Assembly: GCF_914767665.1 (NCBI RefSeq) | Contig: NC_059502.1 | Coordinates: forward strand, 15,748,001 to 15,812,000 | Direction: 5' to 3' | Source: Harmonia axyridis | Taxonomy: Eukaryota; Arthropoda; Insecta; Coleoptera; Coccinellidae | DNA length: 64,000 bases | Part shown: positions 49,301 through 61,043 of the stretch, piece by piece | Layout of the letters: each line of letters starts with the position of its first letter | How positions within the stretch are numbered: position 1 is the stretch's first letter | Program-made: the position numbers and the translations under genes | Notes under the pieces: model-generated | The model's database searches: none | Told to the model about the DNA's origin: nothing | Seen by the model: the letters and a program-made list of their open reading frames with translations, nothing else

Positions 49301-51423
49301 TCGTTTATTTCGAAGAAGGACAAGAGGAGGTGGCTTTGCAATATCCAAAATTGAGCCGTTTAGAAGCATATTTTCGATTGAACGTTGAAAATGCTAGCGC
49401 ACGTAAATTCAAATATCTCGAAATTCCGTTATATTATTCCTTCAACGATCAAGAACATCGATGGATAAAACGACGAAAAAATTGCGCTGTTATACCTCGG
49501 TTATACACAATCAGTCCAAAATATAAGGAAAAATTTCATTTACGCATTTTACTATTGCACGTCGCTGGACCAACTTCCTTTGAAGATCTACGCACGTTTC
49601 ACGGCGTAATGTACCCAACTTTCACAGAAACGGTACGAGCTAGAAATTTAATCGCCTCTGATCACGAATGGTTCAAAACATTAGAACATGCGGCTTTGGT
49701 TGATATGCCAGGTTCTATGAGAAAATTATTCGCTTATATGTTATGTTTTTGCGAGATTGGAAATCCAATAGACCTCTGGGAAAATTTCAAAAAATGTATG
49801 TTCGAAGATTTTATCAAAAAAGGATATACAGAACGTGATTCAGAAAATCGATGTTTGCGCAGAATCAGTTACGTTTTAAATGCTTTGGGCAGAAATTTGT
49901 CAGATTTTAATTTGCCAGAACCGGAGACTGACTCAGAAAATGACATTCACGATATCGACGAAGAAAATAATCAAATTGAAAGAACTAATGTGGAAGAATT
50001 CAATCCAAATAACTTGAATACAGATCAACGCAATGTATTCGATCGAGTCATCAACGCATTACAGTCGGATGTAAATGACAGATATTTTTATGTCCAAGGA
50101 AGCGGCGGAACGGGAAAAACTTTCATTTATAATGCTTTATTAGAGTATTGCGAAATATTGCGTATTCCGGCCATAGCCGTTGCATTCACAGGAATCGCCG
50201 CATTACTTCTTAAGAATGGAAGGACCGTTCATTCCACATTCCGATTACCCTTGGACTTTAACGCAGACACCCGTTCGTCAATAACCGTACAATCCGAAGA
50301 GGCTGGATACTTAAGAAATCTTCAACTCATTATTTGGGATGAGATATCGATGGTGAACTACCACGTCATAAACATAGTAGACGAACTTCTTCGAGATATA
50401 TGCTCTAATTCAGAACCTTTCGGTGGTAAGTGCATATTATTCGGTGGGGACGTAAAACAGTTATTACCTATAGCTCCAGGTCGCGTTCAACAGGTTGAAT
50501 TATTTTTCACAAACTCTAGAGTTTGGAATAGATTTCATGTATTAAACTTGGTTCAAAATATGAGAGTAAGGGAAGGCGAGGAAGACTTCACTTCTTGGCT
50601 TGAAGATCTCGGACGCGGTATCATCAACGAAAAAATAACCAAAGATGGACAAGATTGCAATGATTTAATCTGTCTTCCTAATCGATGCTTAACGGATAAT
50701 GTCGTTGATGAGATTTATGGAGAGCTTAATACCCTTACACCAGAACAGCTCTCTACGCGCGCCATCCTATGTCCCAAGAATGATCATTGTAATCAACTCA
50801 ATGACAGAATTCTCGATAGATTTTCCGGAACTCTTACTATAATTCATAGCAATGATAGTGTGGTTTCGAATGACGAAGACGAGATTGCGAACTTCCCTGA
50901 AGAATATTTAAACACTATAACACCCAGTGGAATGCCATTGCACGAACTTAGGTTGAAATCAGGCGTACCAATTATACTTTTGCGGAATCTATGTTTGCAA
51001 GATGGGTTGATTAATGGAACGCGATTATTAGTATCAGCCGTTACAGACGTTCTTTTAACAGCGGAAATTGTAACTGGTCGTTTTGTAGGAAAAAAAGTCC
51101 TAATTCCACGAATGGACCTCACTTCGGCCGATAGAAATCTACCTTTTGTACTCAGACGACGACAATTTCCAGTAAAAGTTTGTTTCGCACTTACTATCAA
51201 TAAAGCGCAAGGCCAGACATTTGATCAGGTCGGAATTTATTTGGATAGTCCAGTTTTTTCTCACGGGCAACTTTATGTTGCGTTCTCGAGGGCTCGATCA
51301 TGGAATGGCGTAAAAGTGGAAATACATCACTCGCGAAATCAAGGTAAACTGAAAAAGTCATCAAAACAAATTTTTACTAAAAATATAGTATACAGTAGTA
51401 TTTTGAATTCAATTTTAATTTGA
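46394..51423 (+). CDS. Helitron Rep/helicase transposase (main exon), intact
   Basis: One unbroken frame of about 1676 codons. Domains in order, by nucleotide position: a cysteine-protease-like region with HQCTTNA (Cys at 46579) and YLFDSHSR (Asp 46963, His 46969); a Cys-rich finger TCSFCDALFF...CC (47347-47400); the Helitron Rep domain with LPSTFMGGARFMQQNYQD, FVTFTCNPNW, the HUH motif HMH (48691-48699) and the two-tyrosine motif KYVFKYINKG (Tyr at 49099 and 49111); then a PIF1-type SF1 helicase with Walker A GSGGTGKTF (50098-50124), Walker B WDE (50335-50343), NKAQGQTF and VAFSRARS. All expected catalytic residues are present. It would nick and unwind DNA for rolling-circle transposition. 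A TTG at 46462 is Leu, not the start. Stop at 51421; AATAAA at 51564. Confidence 0.95.
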
Positions 51424-53055
51424 AATATAAAATTTCCATTAGTTCACTTTTAATTTACCTTTGATTCTTCCTTATTTCTACAAAGAATAATTATTGTTTG
51501 GAAGAAACTTTGATTCTTGAATTCAAAGCTTTTACAGTTATGTCATCATATATTATATCAATCAATAAAATCTAAAAAAAAATGGTATCATTCGCGAAAA
51601 TAAATTTCAATAAATTCTTCTCAACAAACTAAATCAAGTTTACGCCTTTCGAAATTTAAATTAATAATTATTTTGTATAATCATTTGATTAATTATTTAT
51701 CATGAATTTTTTTTTGCTACCTTATGCCCTCACGTATTTCTTTGAATGATAGATCAGTTCTGAAATTTTCTTTATACTTTTAACAAACGGACGGAGGTAC
51801 TTAAATAATAAAAAAAAACCCAAGGAAACTCATGGATCTACGCAAAATAAGACTCTTCAATAATAGGCTACTGAGAGTAAGTTCACATGGAAAAAGAAAA
51901 TAGACCATTTAAATGAATTATTATTTTCAAAATTCAGAACTCCCCAAGATGATATGCAGTCTGATTTTGTTATGAGTTATTCAAAAACATCCCGATTGCC
52001 GAAGAAGAGCTATGTTATTTAAGATAAGTGATTGATTCCATCAGCTGAAAGTTTGCTTCAGTAACTTATGGAAATATCCAAGATTATATCAATTTTATTT
52101 GATATATCACAAATGATAACTTTATCACTGATTTTTATCTTTTTAGATCTATAGGAATATCAATGAGCATGATAATAATTGGCAATATCAGGTCATTAAT
52201 GAAAAATTCTAAAAGAAATGGGCGATGGTTATACAACGAAACAAAAACTCCACAAAAAAAACACAGCGGAAGCTCAATTTTAAATATATATGGTTATGAT
52301 GACTGAATGTTCTCCTAAACGAACAGTGAGGAATTCTTTCATAATGGTTACTTAGAGGATATAACAATAAAAAAACAAAGGTAAAACCGAAAATATCTTC
52401 TTCTGCGAATGATAAGATTTTATTGAATATTTTTCATGTTCCATATTGAAGATGACGAAACTTTGAAGAACCATTACCAGAAGTAATTTTGAAGAACAAG
52501 AAACGGAAGACAAAATTCATGAAAACCATTATCTCCATTGGTTTATTTCAATGTTATAATCAATGTTTTGTTATTATATTTTATCATTGTAATGCATCAT
52601 TGGGTTCATTCCGATGTTTTACTTAATATTCAATGTTTAATAATCAGATAGGTGTGTTCAATTGTATAATTTCAACAAAACTTCATTTATGTTCTTTTTC
52701 AAATATATATTTTATCTCTCATTACAAGAATAAGTTCTTTTCATTATGATTTATATAATGGTCAACAAACAACTAGAATTTTGAAGGGTATTTTTCAAAA
52801 AAATATTTTAATAATAAATCTGTTTTTTATTTGGATTATCAATTTTCATTTCACTGTTGTTTCACCAATGATAATAATAATATTCATGAAATTAATAAAT
52901 TAATTTTATTTCTTCGGAATTCTTTTTTTTTAACAATTCCCCATCAACAATAAATTTCAATTATCTTCAGTTACGAGCCAAATAGCTATAAAATATGGTA
53001 AATCAAAAAATTGGATTTCAATTAATTTCAAATTATTATACAATTAAATCCACCC
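51424..53055. other. Helitron 3' non-coding region
   Basis: AT-rich, holding the poly-A signal AATAAA at 51564-51569 about 140 bp after the stop, and no further gene that I can see. It leads into the subterminal minisatellite. Confidence 0.5.
51564..51569 (+). terminator. Polyadenylation signal of the Helitron gene
   Basis: AATAAA about 140 bp past the stop codon, followed by an A-rich stretch. Confidence 0.55.
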
Positions 53056-53059
53056 AAAA

Positions 53060-53205
53060 AATAGTTCTATGGGCTAAATTGATCTACTTAAAAGGTAGAT
53101 CTATGGGCGATATTGATCTACCCAAAGAGGTAGATCTATGGGCAACATTGATCTACCTTTAAGGAAGATCTATGGGATATATTGATCTACCTACAAGGTA
53201 GATAA
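53060..53205. repeat. Subterminal minisatellite of the autonomous Helitron
   Basis: About four copies of a 34-35-bp unit made of GATCTATGGGC-like and TTGATCTACC..GGTA-like halves. Each copy contains an inverted pair (GATCTAC...GTAGATC) like the terminal hairpin. This is the double-length counterpart of the 17-bp repeat in the short units. Confidence 0.8.
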
Positions 53206-53218
53206 GGGCGCGTACTAG

Positions 53219-55069
53219 TCTATATACTAAGTCAGGAATCAGTACTATGGGGGGGAAAGGGGAAAGAAACGTGTTTTTTTAAAAGGGAAGAAAAGTTTAG
53301 ACTTTTTTCGACCGTTGGGAGGGGAGGAGAAAGGGACGCGATAATACGTTTCGAAAGAGGAAAGACGGACATTTGTTACGGTACCGGGGTTTTTCGACAA
53401 AAGTACCCCGATTATTTTATAATAATTCTCAAACTCGACGAAAAAATCGATTTTCGTCGAAAAGTGAAAACTTCTAGAAACGAGATGGGGCGTAGGATAA
53501 CGTCGGGACGAGATGTTTTGGCTCAATCTGACGCACGAAAGATGAACTGGAAAAGTAACGGAGCCCTTTTTTCGATTTTCGTCTTTGTTTTCTCGAAAAA
53601 TTCACGCAAAAATGTGCAATTTTGGTAACATTTTGACGTTTCTCTTAAATCTGTGTTCCCCGATAACATCCATCGATGGCATTCAGAATAGAAACGATGT
53701 TAATGAAAATGAGAAACGTCAGATGATATTCGACTAGAAACATTGAAATTTGGACGAATCGAGAGGAAATATACAAGAAAAGATGTTCAGATCCGATTTC
53801 TATCCGTTTTTCGAGGTATATTTGATGATATTTTCAAACAGAATCATTTTGTGACAGTCGAATACATTGGTTTGCTGAAGCTTCAATAGGATTTATTTTG
53901 GTTATTTGAAGTGTTTTCAACGAGATATTCAAGCAGAGAAAGGACTGAAATGGTAGAAAACGTCCTTTTCTGATGGCATCTTTGCATTTTGTTGAGATTT
54001 TCATGGAAATTGGTCAAATTATATAGCATTCCGTTTCATGTAAGTTGTCAAGGGAAGACGTAAATATTTCATTTTGGACTGAAAAATCGGTAGGTACAGA
54101 TATAAATATTCGATTTCCTTCATATCTAACGGTTTTTTACACGAAAATCATGAAAATTCTTCAAGTTTATAGAATTTCTGTATCCTGTGATTTTGACATT
54201 TTCCCTATATGAAGCACAAATGCATTAAATTCCTCAACGTGTTCATGGCTAGAGGCAGTGAGTCGCGGACTGATAAACTGAGGCGCTTCACTACTGCAGG
54301 TTCGAATCGCTGCCAGTCAGTGATTTTTTTTCTTATTTTTCGCAAGTTATTAATTCTTATATTATTTGGCGGTGAATGCTTTGGAATAATGAAATGGATC
54401 AAATTTTTTTTTGGTCTACTGTTTGAATGATTCCGTAATATACATATTATATATTTATGTTTTTGCATACTTTTCAAAGTACGTATAAGAATAACGATTA
54501 TACAGTGTTTCTGAAGTTACAGTGCCTATTAGAGGTTTCTTGATGAATAGACCCATTTGAAATATGAAAATCGGTATAATAAAATTAATGAACTGATTTG
54601 AAAATAATAGGGGTTTCCACATTCTCATCTCATACAGGGTGTACAATAGATTTATAGTAGTGATTATTGCTACAGGTTATTATTATATAGCAAATTCTTG
54701 AAGGTATATACTAGGTGACTGACTATCATATACAGGGTGTTTCATGTCGAATTGATTAAAATTATTCCTCTAATTACATACATACTGTGCGTTGCTAACG
54801 CGTATTTATGAAAATACTGAAGCCTTAGTATTTCGCTGTATATTAGTCCGATATCGATAATACAGAAGATATGCAGTATTTGAATGAATTTTACATAGAT
54901 TTTTGGCCAATGCAGATCTATGTCCAATGCAGATCTATGGCCAATGCAGATCTATGGAAAATGTGGATCTATGGACAAAGAGGATCTATGGGCAATGTAG
55001 ATCTACCTACAAGGTGTATCTACGGGCAAAGCGAATCTACCTACAAGGTAGATCTACGGCGCGTACTAG
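53219..55069 (+). mobile_element. Non-autonomous Helitron, array unit 4 (1851 bp)
   Basis: Same length as unit 1 and, wherever I compared it, the same sequence (offset 17159 bp), including all short frames and the minisatellite variants. The match to the unit-1 region continues about 120 bp into the next unit. Type I tRNA-like module at 54254-54314; CTAG at 55066-55069. Confidence 0.85.
54254..54314 (+). other. tRNA-like module, type I (unit 4)
   Basis: Identical to the module in unit 1, with B-box-like GGTTCGAATCG and a downstream T run. Confidence 0.4.
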
Positions 55070-56969
55070 TCTATATACTAAGTCAGGAATCAGTACTATG
55101 GGGGGGAAAGGGGAAAGAAACGTGTTTTTTTAAAAGGGAAGAAAAGTTTAGACTTTTTTCGACCGTTGGAAGGGGAGTAGGAAGGGACGCGACAATACGT
55201 TTCGAAAGAGGAAAGACGGACATTTGTTACGGTACCGGGGTTTTTCCGCAAAAACACCCCGATTATTTTATAATTATTCTCAAACTGGACGAAAAAATCG
55301 ATTTTCGTCGAAAAGTGAAAACTTCTAGAAACGAGATGGGGCGTAGGATATCGTCGGGACGAGATGTTTTGGCTCAATCTGACGCACGAAAGATGAACTG
55401 GAAAAGTAACGGAGCCCTTTTTTCCATTTTCGTCTTTGTTTTCTCGAAAAATTCACGCAAAAATGTGCAATTTTGGTAACATTTTGACGTTTCTCTTAAA
55501 TCTGTGTTCCCCGATATCATCCATCGATGGCATTCAGAATAGAAACGATATGAATGAAAATGAGAAACGTCAGATGATATTCGACTAGAAACATTGAAAT
55601 TTGGACGAATTCAGAGGAAAGATGCAAGAAAAGATGATTAATATACCATTTCTATCCGTTTTTCGAGGTATATTTGATGATATTTTCAAACAGAATCGTT
55701 TTGTGTCAGTCGAATACATTCGTTTGCTGAAGCTTCTACTGGAGTTATTTCGGTTATTTGAGGTGTTTTCAACGAGATATTTAAGCAAAGAATGGACTGA
55801 AATGGTACGAAACGTCCTTTACTGATGGTATCTTTGCGTTTTGTTGAGATTTTCATGGAAATTGGTCAAATCTTATAGCATTTCGTATCATGTAAGTTGT
55901 CAAGGAGAGACGTGAATTTTTCATTTTGCACTGATAACAGCAATCAAGTCGAAGTAAATTTGTAAGTAGAGATATAAATATTCGATTTCCTTCATATCTA
56001 ACGGTTTTTTACACGAAAATCATGAAAATTCTTCAAATTTATAGAATCTCTGTATCCTGTGATTTTGAAATTTTCCCTATAAGAAGCAGAAATGCAGTGA
56101 GTTCTTCAACGTGGTCATGGCTGGAGGCTGTGAGTCGCGGACTGATAATCTGAGGCGCAGCGCTACTGCAGGTTCGAATCGCTGCCAGTCAGTGAATTTT
56201 TTTTCTTATTTTTCGCCAGTTATTAATTCTTATATTATTTTGCGGTGAATGCTTTGAAATGATGAAATGGATCAAATTTTTTTTGGTCAACTGTGTGAAT
56301 AATTCCGTAATATACATATTATATATTTATGTTTTCGCGTAGTTTTCAAAGTATCTACTTATGAGAATAACGATTATACAGTGTTTCTGAAGTTACCGTG
56401 CCTATTGGAGGTTTCTTGATGAATAGACCTATTTGAAATATGAAAATCGGTATAATAAAATTAATGAACTGATTTGAAAATAATAGGGGTTCCCACATTT
56501 TCATCTCATACAGGGTGCACAATAGATTTATAGTTGAGATCATAGCTACAGGTTATTATTCCATAGCATAATTCTTGAAGGTATATACTAAGTGACTGAC
56601 GATCATATACAGGGTGTTTCATGTCGAATTGATTAAAATTATTCCTCAAATTACATACATACTGTGCGTTGCTAACGCATATTTATGAAAATACTGAAAC
56701 CTTAGTATCTCGGTGTATATTAGTCCGATATCGATAATACAAAAGATATTCAGTATTTGAATGAATTTTATATAGATTTTTGGCCAATGCAGATCTATGG
56801 CCAATGCAGCAGATCTATGGCCAATGCAGCAGATCTATGGCCAATGCAGATCTATGGACAATGTGGATCTATGGACAAAGATGATCTATGGGCAATGTAG
56901 ATCTACCTACAAGGTGTATCTACGGGCAAAGCGAATCTACCTACAAGGTAGATCTACGGCGCGTACTAG
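55070..56969 (+). mobile_element. Non-autonomous Helitron, array unit 5 (1900 bp)
   Basis: Termini as in the other units (CTAG 56966-56969). The body from about 55450 on matches unit 6 exactly where compared (offset 1900), but the first about 380 bp differ, for example in the hairpin at 55240-55262. Type I tRNA-like module at 56126-56186. The minisatellite (about 56777-56950) has copies stretched by 3 bp (GCAGCAGATC). Confidence 0.85.
56126..56186 (+). other. tRNA-like module, type I (unit 5)
   Basis: GGCTGTG...CGCTGCC ends (one pair lost relative to unit 1), GAGGCGCAGCGCTACTGCA centre, B-box GGTTCGAATCG. Confidence 0.35.
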
Positions 56970-58869
56970 TCTATATACTAAGTCAGGAATCAGTACTATG
57001 GGGGGGAAAGGGGAAAGAAACGTGTTTTTTTAAAAGGGAAGAAAAGTTTAGACTTTTTTTGACCGTTGGAAGGGGAGTAGGAAGGGACGCGATAATACGT
57101 TTCGAAAGAGGAAAGACGGACATTTGTTACGGTACCGGGGTTTTTCGACAAAAGTACCCCGATTATTTTATAATTATTCTCAAACTCGACGAAAAAATCG
57201 ATTTTCGTCGAAAAGTGAAAACTTCTAGAAACGAGATGGGGCGTAGGATATCGTCGGGACGAGATGTTTTGGCTCAATCTGACGCACGAAAGATGAACTG
57301 GAAAAGTAACGGAGCCCTTTTTTCGATTTTCGTCTTTGTTTTCTCGAAAAATTCACGCAAAAATGTGCAATTTTGGTAACATTTTGACGTTTCTCTTAAA
57401 TCTGTGTTCCCCGATATCATCCATCGATGGCATTCAGAATAGAAACGATATGAATGAAAATGAGAAACGTCAGATGATATTCGACTAGAAACATTGAAAT
57501 TTGGACGAATTCAGAGGAAAGATGCAAGAAAAGATGATTAATATACCATTTCTATCCGTTTTTCGAGGTATATTTGATGATATTTTCAAACAGAATCGTT
57601 TTGTGTCAGTCGAATACATTCGTTTGCTGAAGCTTCTACTGGAGTTATTTCGGTTATTTGAGGTGTTTTCAACGAGATATTTAAGCAAAGAATGGACTGA
57701 AATGGTACGAAACGTCCTTTACTGATGGTATCTTTGCGTTTTGTTGAGATTTTCATGGAAATTGGTCAAATCTTATAGCATTTCGTATCATGTAAGTTGT
57801 CAAGGAGAGACGTGAATTTTTCATTTTGCACTGATAACAGCAATCAAGTCGAAGTAAATTTGTAAGTAGAGATATAAATATTCGATTTCCTTCATATCTA
57901 ACGGTTTTTTACACGAAAATCATGAAAATTCTTCAAATTTATAGAATCTCTGTATCCTGTGATTTTGAAATTTTCCCTATAAGAAGCAGAAATGCAGTGA
58001 GTTCTTCAACGTGGTCATGGCTGGAGGCTGTGAGTCGCGGACTGATAATCTGAGGCGCAGCGCTACTGCAGGTTCGAATCGCTGCCAGTCAGTGAATTTT
58101 TTTTCTTATTTTTCGCCAGTTATTAATTCTTATATTATTTTGCGGTGAATGCTTTGAAATGATGAAATGGATCAAATTTTTTTTGGTCAACTGTGTGAAT
58201 AATTCCGTAATATACATATTATATATTTATGTTTTCGCGTAGTTTTCAAAGTATCTACTTATGAGAATAACGATTATACAGTGTTTCTGAAGTTACCGTG
58301 CCTATTGGAGGTTTCTTGATGAATAGACCTATTTGAAATATGAAAATCGGTATAATAAAATTAATGAACTGATTTGAAAATAATAGGGGTTCCCACATTT
58401 TCATCTCATACAGGGTGCACAATAGATTTATAGTTGAGATCATAGCTACAGGTTATTATTCCATAGCATAATTCTTGAAGGTATATACTAAGTGACTGAC
58501 GATCATATACAGGGTGTTTCATGTCGAATTGATTAAAATTATTCCTCAAATTACATACATACTGTGCGTTGCTAACGCATATTTATGAAAATACTGAAAC
58601 CTTAGTATCTCGGTGTATATTAGTCCGATATCGATAATACAAAAGATATTCAGTATTTGAATGAATTTTATATAGATTTTTGGCCAATGCAGATCTATGG
58701 CCAATGCAGCAGATCTATGGCCAATGCAGCAGATCTATGGCCAATGCAGATCTATGGACAATGTGGATCTATGGACAAAGATGATCTATGGGCAATGTAG
58801 ATCTACCTACAAGGTGTATCTACGGGCAAAGCGAATCTACCTACAAGGTAGATCTACGGCGCGTACTAG
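56970..58869 (+). mobile_element. Non-autonomous Helitron, array unit 6 (1900 bp)
   Basis: Same length and body as unit 5; CTAG at 58866-58869. Type I tRNA-like module at 58026-58086 and stretched minisatellite copies at about 58677-58850. Confidence 0.85.
58026..58086 (+). other. tRNA-like module, type I (unit 6)
   Basis: Identical to unit 5's module by inspection. Confidence 0.35.
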
Positions 58870-61043
58870 TCTATATACTAAGTCAGGAATCAGTACTATG
58901 GGGGGGAAAGGGGAAAGAAACGTGTTTTTTTAAAAGTGAAGAAAAGTTTAGACTTTTTTCGACCGTTTGGAGAGAAGTAGGAAGGGACGCGATAATACGT
59001 TTCGAAAGAGGAAAGACGGACATTTGTTACGGTACCGAGGTTTTTCGGCAAAAATACCCCGATTATTTTATAATTATTCTCAAACTGGACGAAAAAATCG
59101 ATTTTCGTCGAAAAGTGAAAACTTCTAGAAACGAGATGGGGCGTAGGATATCGTCGGGACGAGATGTTTTGGCTCAATCTGACGCACGAAAGATGAACTG
59201 GAAAAGTAACGGAGCCCTTTTTTCCATTTTCGTCTTTGTTTTCTCGAAAAATTCACGCAAAAATGTGCAATTTTGGTAACATTTTGACGTTTCTCTTAAA
59301 TCTGTGTTCCCCGATAACATTCATCGATGGCATTCAGAATAGAAACGATGTGAATGAAAATGAGAAACGTCAGATGATATTCGACTACAAACATTGAAAT
59401 TTGGACGAATTCAGAGGAAAGATGCAAGAAAAGATGATTCAGATCCGTTTTTCGAGGTATATTTGATGATATTTTCAAACAGAATCATTTTGTGGCAGTC
59501 GAATACATTGGTTTGCTGAAGCTTCTACTGGAGTCATTTTGGTTATTTGAAGTGTTTTCAACGAGATATTCAAGCAAATGATGAACGGGAATGGTTGGAA
59601 ACGTCCTTTTCTGATGGCATCTTTGTGTTTTGTTGAGATTTTCATGGAAATTGGTCAAATCTTATAGCATTCCGTATCATGTAAGTTGTCAAGGAGAGAC
59701 GTGAATTTTTCATTTTGGACTGATAAATCGGTAGGTACAGATATAAATATTCGATTTCCTTTATATCTAATTGTCTTTTAGACGAAAATCATGAAAATTA
59801 TTCATATGTATAGAAACTCTGAAACCTGTGATTTTGACACATTCCCTATAACAAGCACAAATGCACATATTTACTTAAAGCCTTTGTGGCCGGGTAGTTA
59901 AGGATGCGGTCGATTGAATTGAAGGCTCTATGGGCTGCAAGTTCAAATCTCGCTGCTGCCAGTTGTAATTTTTTTCTTATTTTTTCGCCAGTTATTAATT
60001 TTTATATTATTTGGCAGTGAATACTTTGGAATAGTAAAATGGATCAAATAAAGTCAATGATGATTTTAAAATAATAGGGATTCCCATTTCATATAGGGGG
60101 TACAATTTTCAAGCGTCAATTATACATTTCTGGAAAATCGAGACCTTATAAATCTGAAAATTGGAATTAGAGCTTCAGGTTAGTTTTCTTTTGCATAATT
60201 TGCGAAGATATACGTGCGATGAATATTTTTTATACAGAGTGCACAATTTCCGAGTTCCAATTGGACGACTCTGAATAACTGAAACCTGTTGAAATCTGAT
60301 AGTTGAGATCTTAGATCCAGGTTATTTATTTTGCATAATTCTTGGAGGTATACACTGATATACAGGTGGACGATTTCATACAGGGTGTATTATTTTTGAG
60401 TGGCAATCAGACATTTATGCAAAATTGTAACCTATTGAAACAACGGATTATAAGCTTCGGGTTATTCTTCGTTTTCATAATTTGTGGGGAATAATATAAT
60501 AATTGATTAAAGATTTTACAGGGTGTATTGAATTGGGATACCAATTTGATATTTTTGGAAAAATAGGCAAAATGAAATCTGAAAATTTGGATAATAGCTT
60601 TGGGTTAGTCTAAGACATTCCTGAAGAATTGATTCCGTATGGAAAATTGGTTTCATAGCATTTGCTCTTTCTGCCATCTTGAAGGTATTCGAATAACGAG
60701 TCGGGCATGTTCATTGGTGTTTTTGTTTGCTTTTTTGTGTTTCAACAAAAACTTTATATACACGATGTTTCATGTCGACTTGATTAAAATTATTCCTCAA
60801 ATTACATACAGACTGTGCGTTGTATATTAGTCCGATATCGATAATACAGGAGATATGCAGTATTTGAATGAATTTTATATGGGGTGTACATCTGTGGCCA
60901 ATGTAGATCTATGGACAATGAGGATCTATGGACAAAGAGGATCTATGGTCAATGTAGATCTACCTACAAGGTGTATCTACGGGCAAAGAAGATCTATGGG
61001 CTACATTGATCTACCTACAAGGTAGATCTACGGCGCGTACTAG
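58870..61043 (+). mobile_element. Non-autonomous Helitron, array unit 7 (2174 bp)
   Basis: Long-body form like unit 2, with the tRNA-Ser-like module and about four degenerate TACAGGGTGT repeats. The minisatellite at about 60894-61030 includes one GGGCTACATTGATCTACC copy resembling the autonomous unit's version. CTAG at 61040-61043. Confidence 0.85.
59880..59961 (+). other. tRNA-Ser-like module, type II (unit 7)
   Basis: 82 nt. TGGCCGGGTAGTTAAGG (59887-59903) closely follows the D-arm/A-box of class II tRNAs such as serine. TTGAA stands at the anticodon-loop position, and the T arm GCAAG-TTCAAAT-CTCGC pairs at 4 of 5 positions. Acceptor ends are mismatched. T runs follow. This is the best-preserved tRNA-like copy type in the array. 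Confidence 0.5.

Larger units (their letters stand above)
40096..53218 (+). mobile_element. Autonomous Helitron, array unit 3 (13.1 kb)
   Basis: The 3' end has ATCTACC-TACAA-GGTAGAT (53185-53203), 11 nt, then CTAG at 53215-53218, followed at once by the next unit. The 5' end is diverged (TTAGATATACTAATCG instead of TCTATATACTAAG), but its first about 1.36 kb aligns with the short units, including the 5' block and a tRNA-like module. Sequence from about 41460 to about 53040 is unique to this unit and carries the Rep/helicase gene. A 1376-bp foldback lies in the gene's intron. It is probably the source or helper of the short units. Confidence 0.75.
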
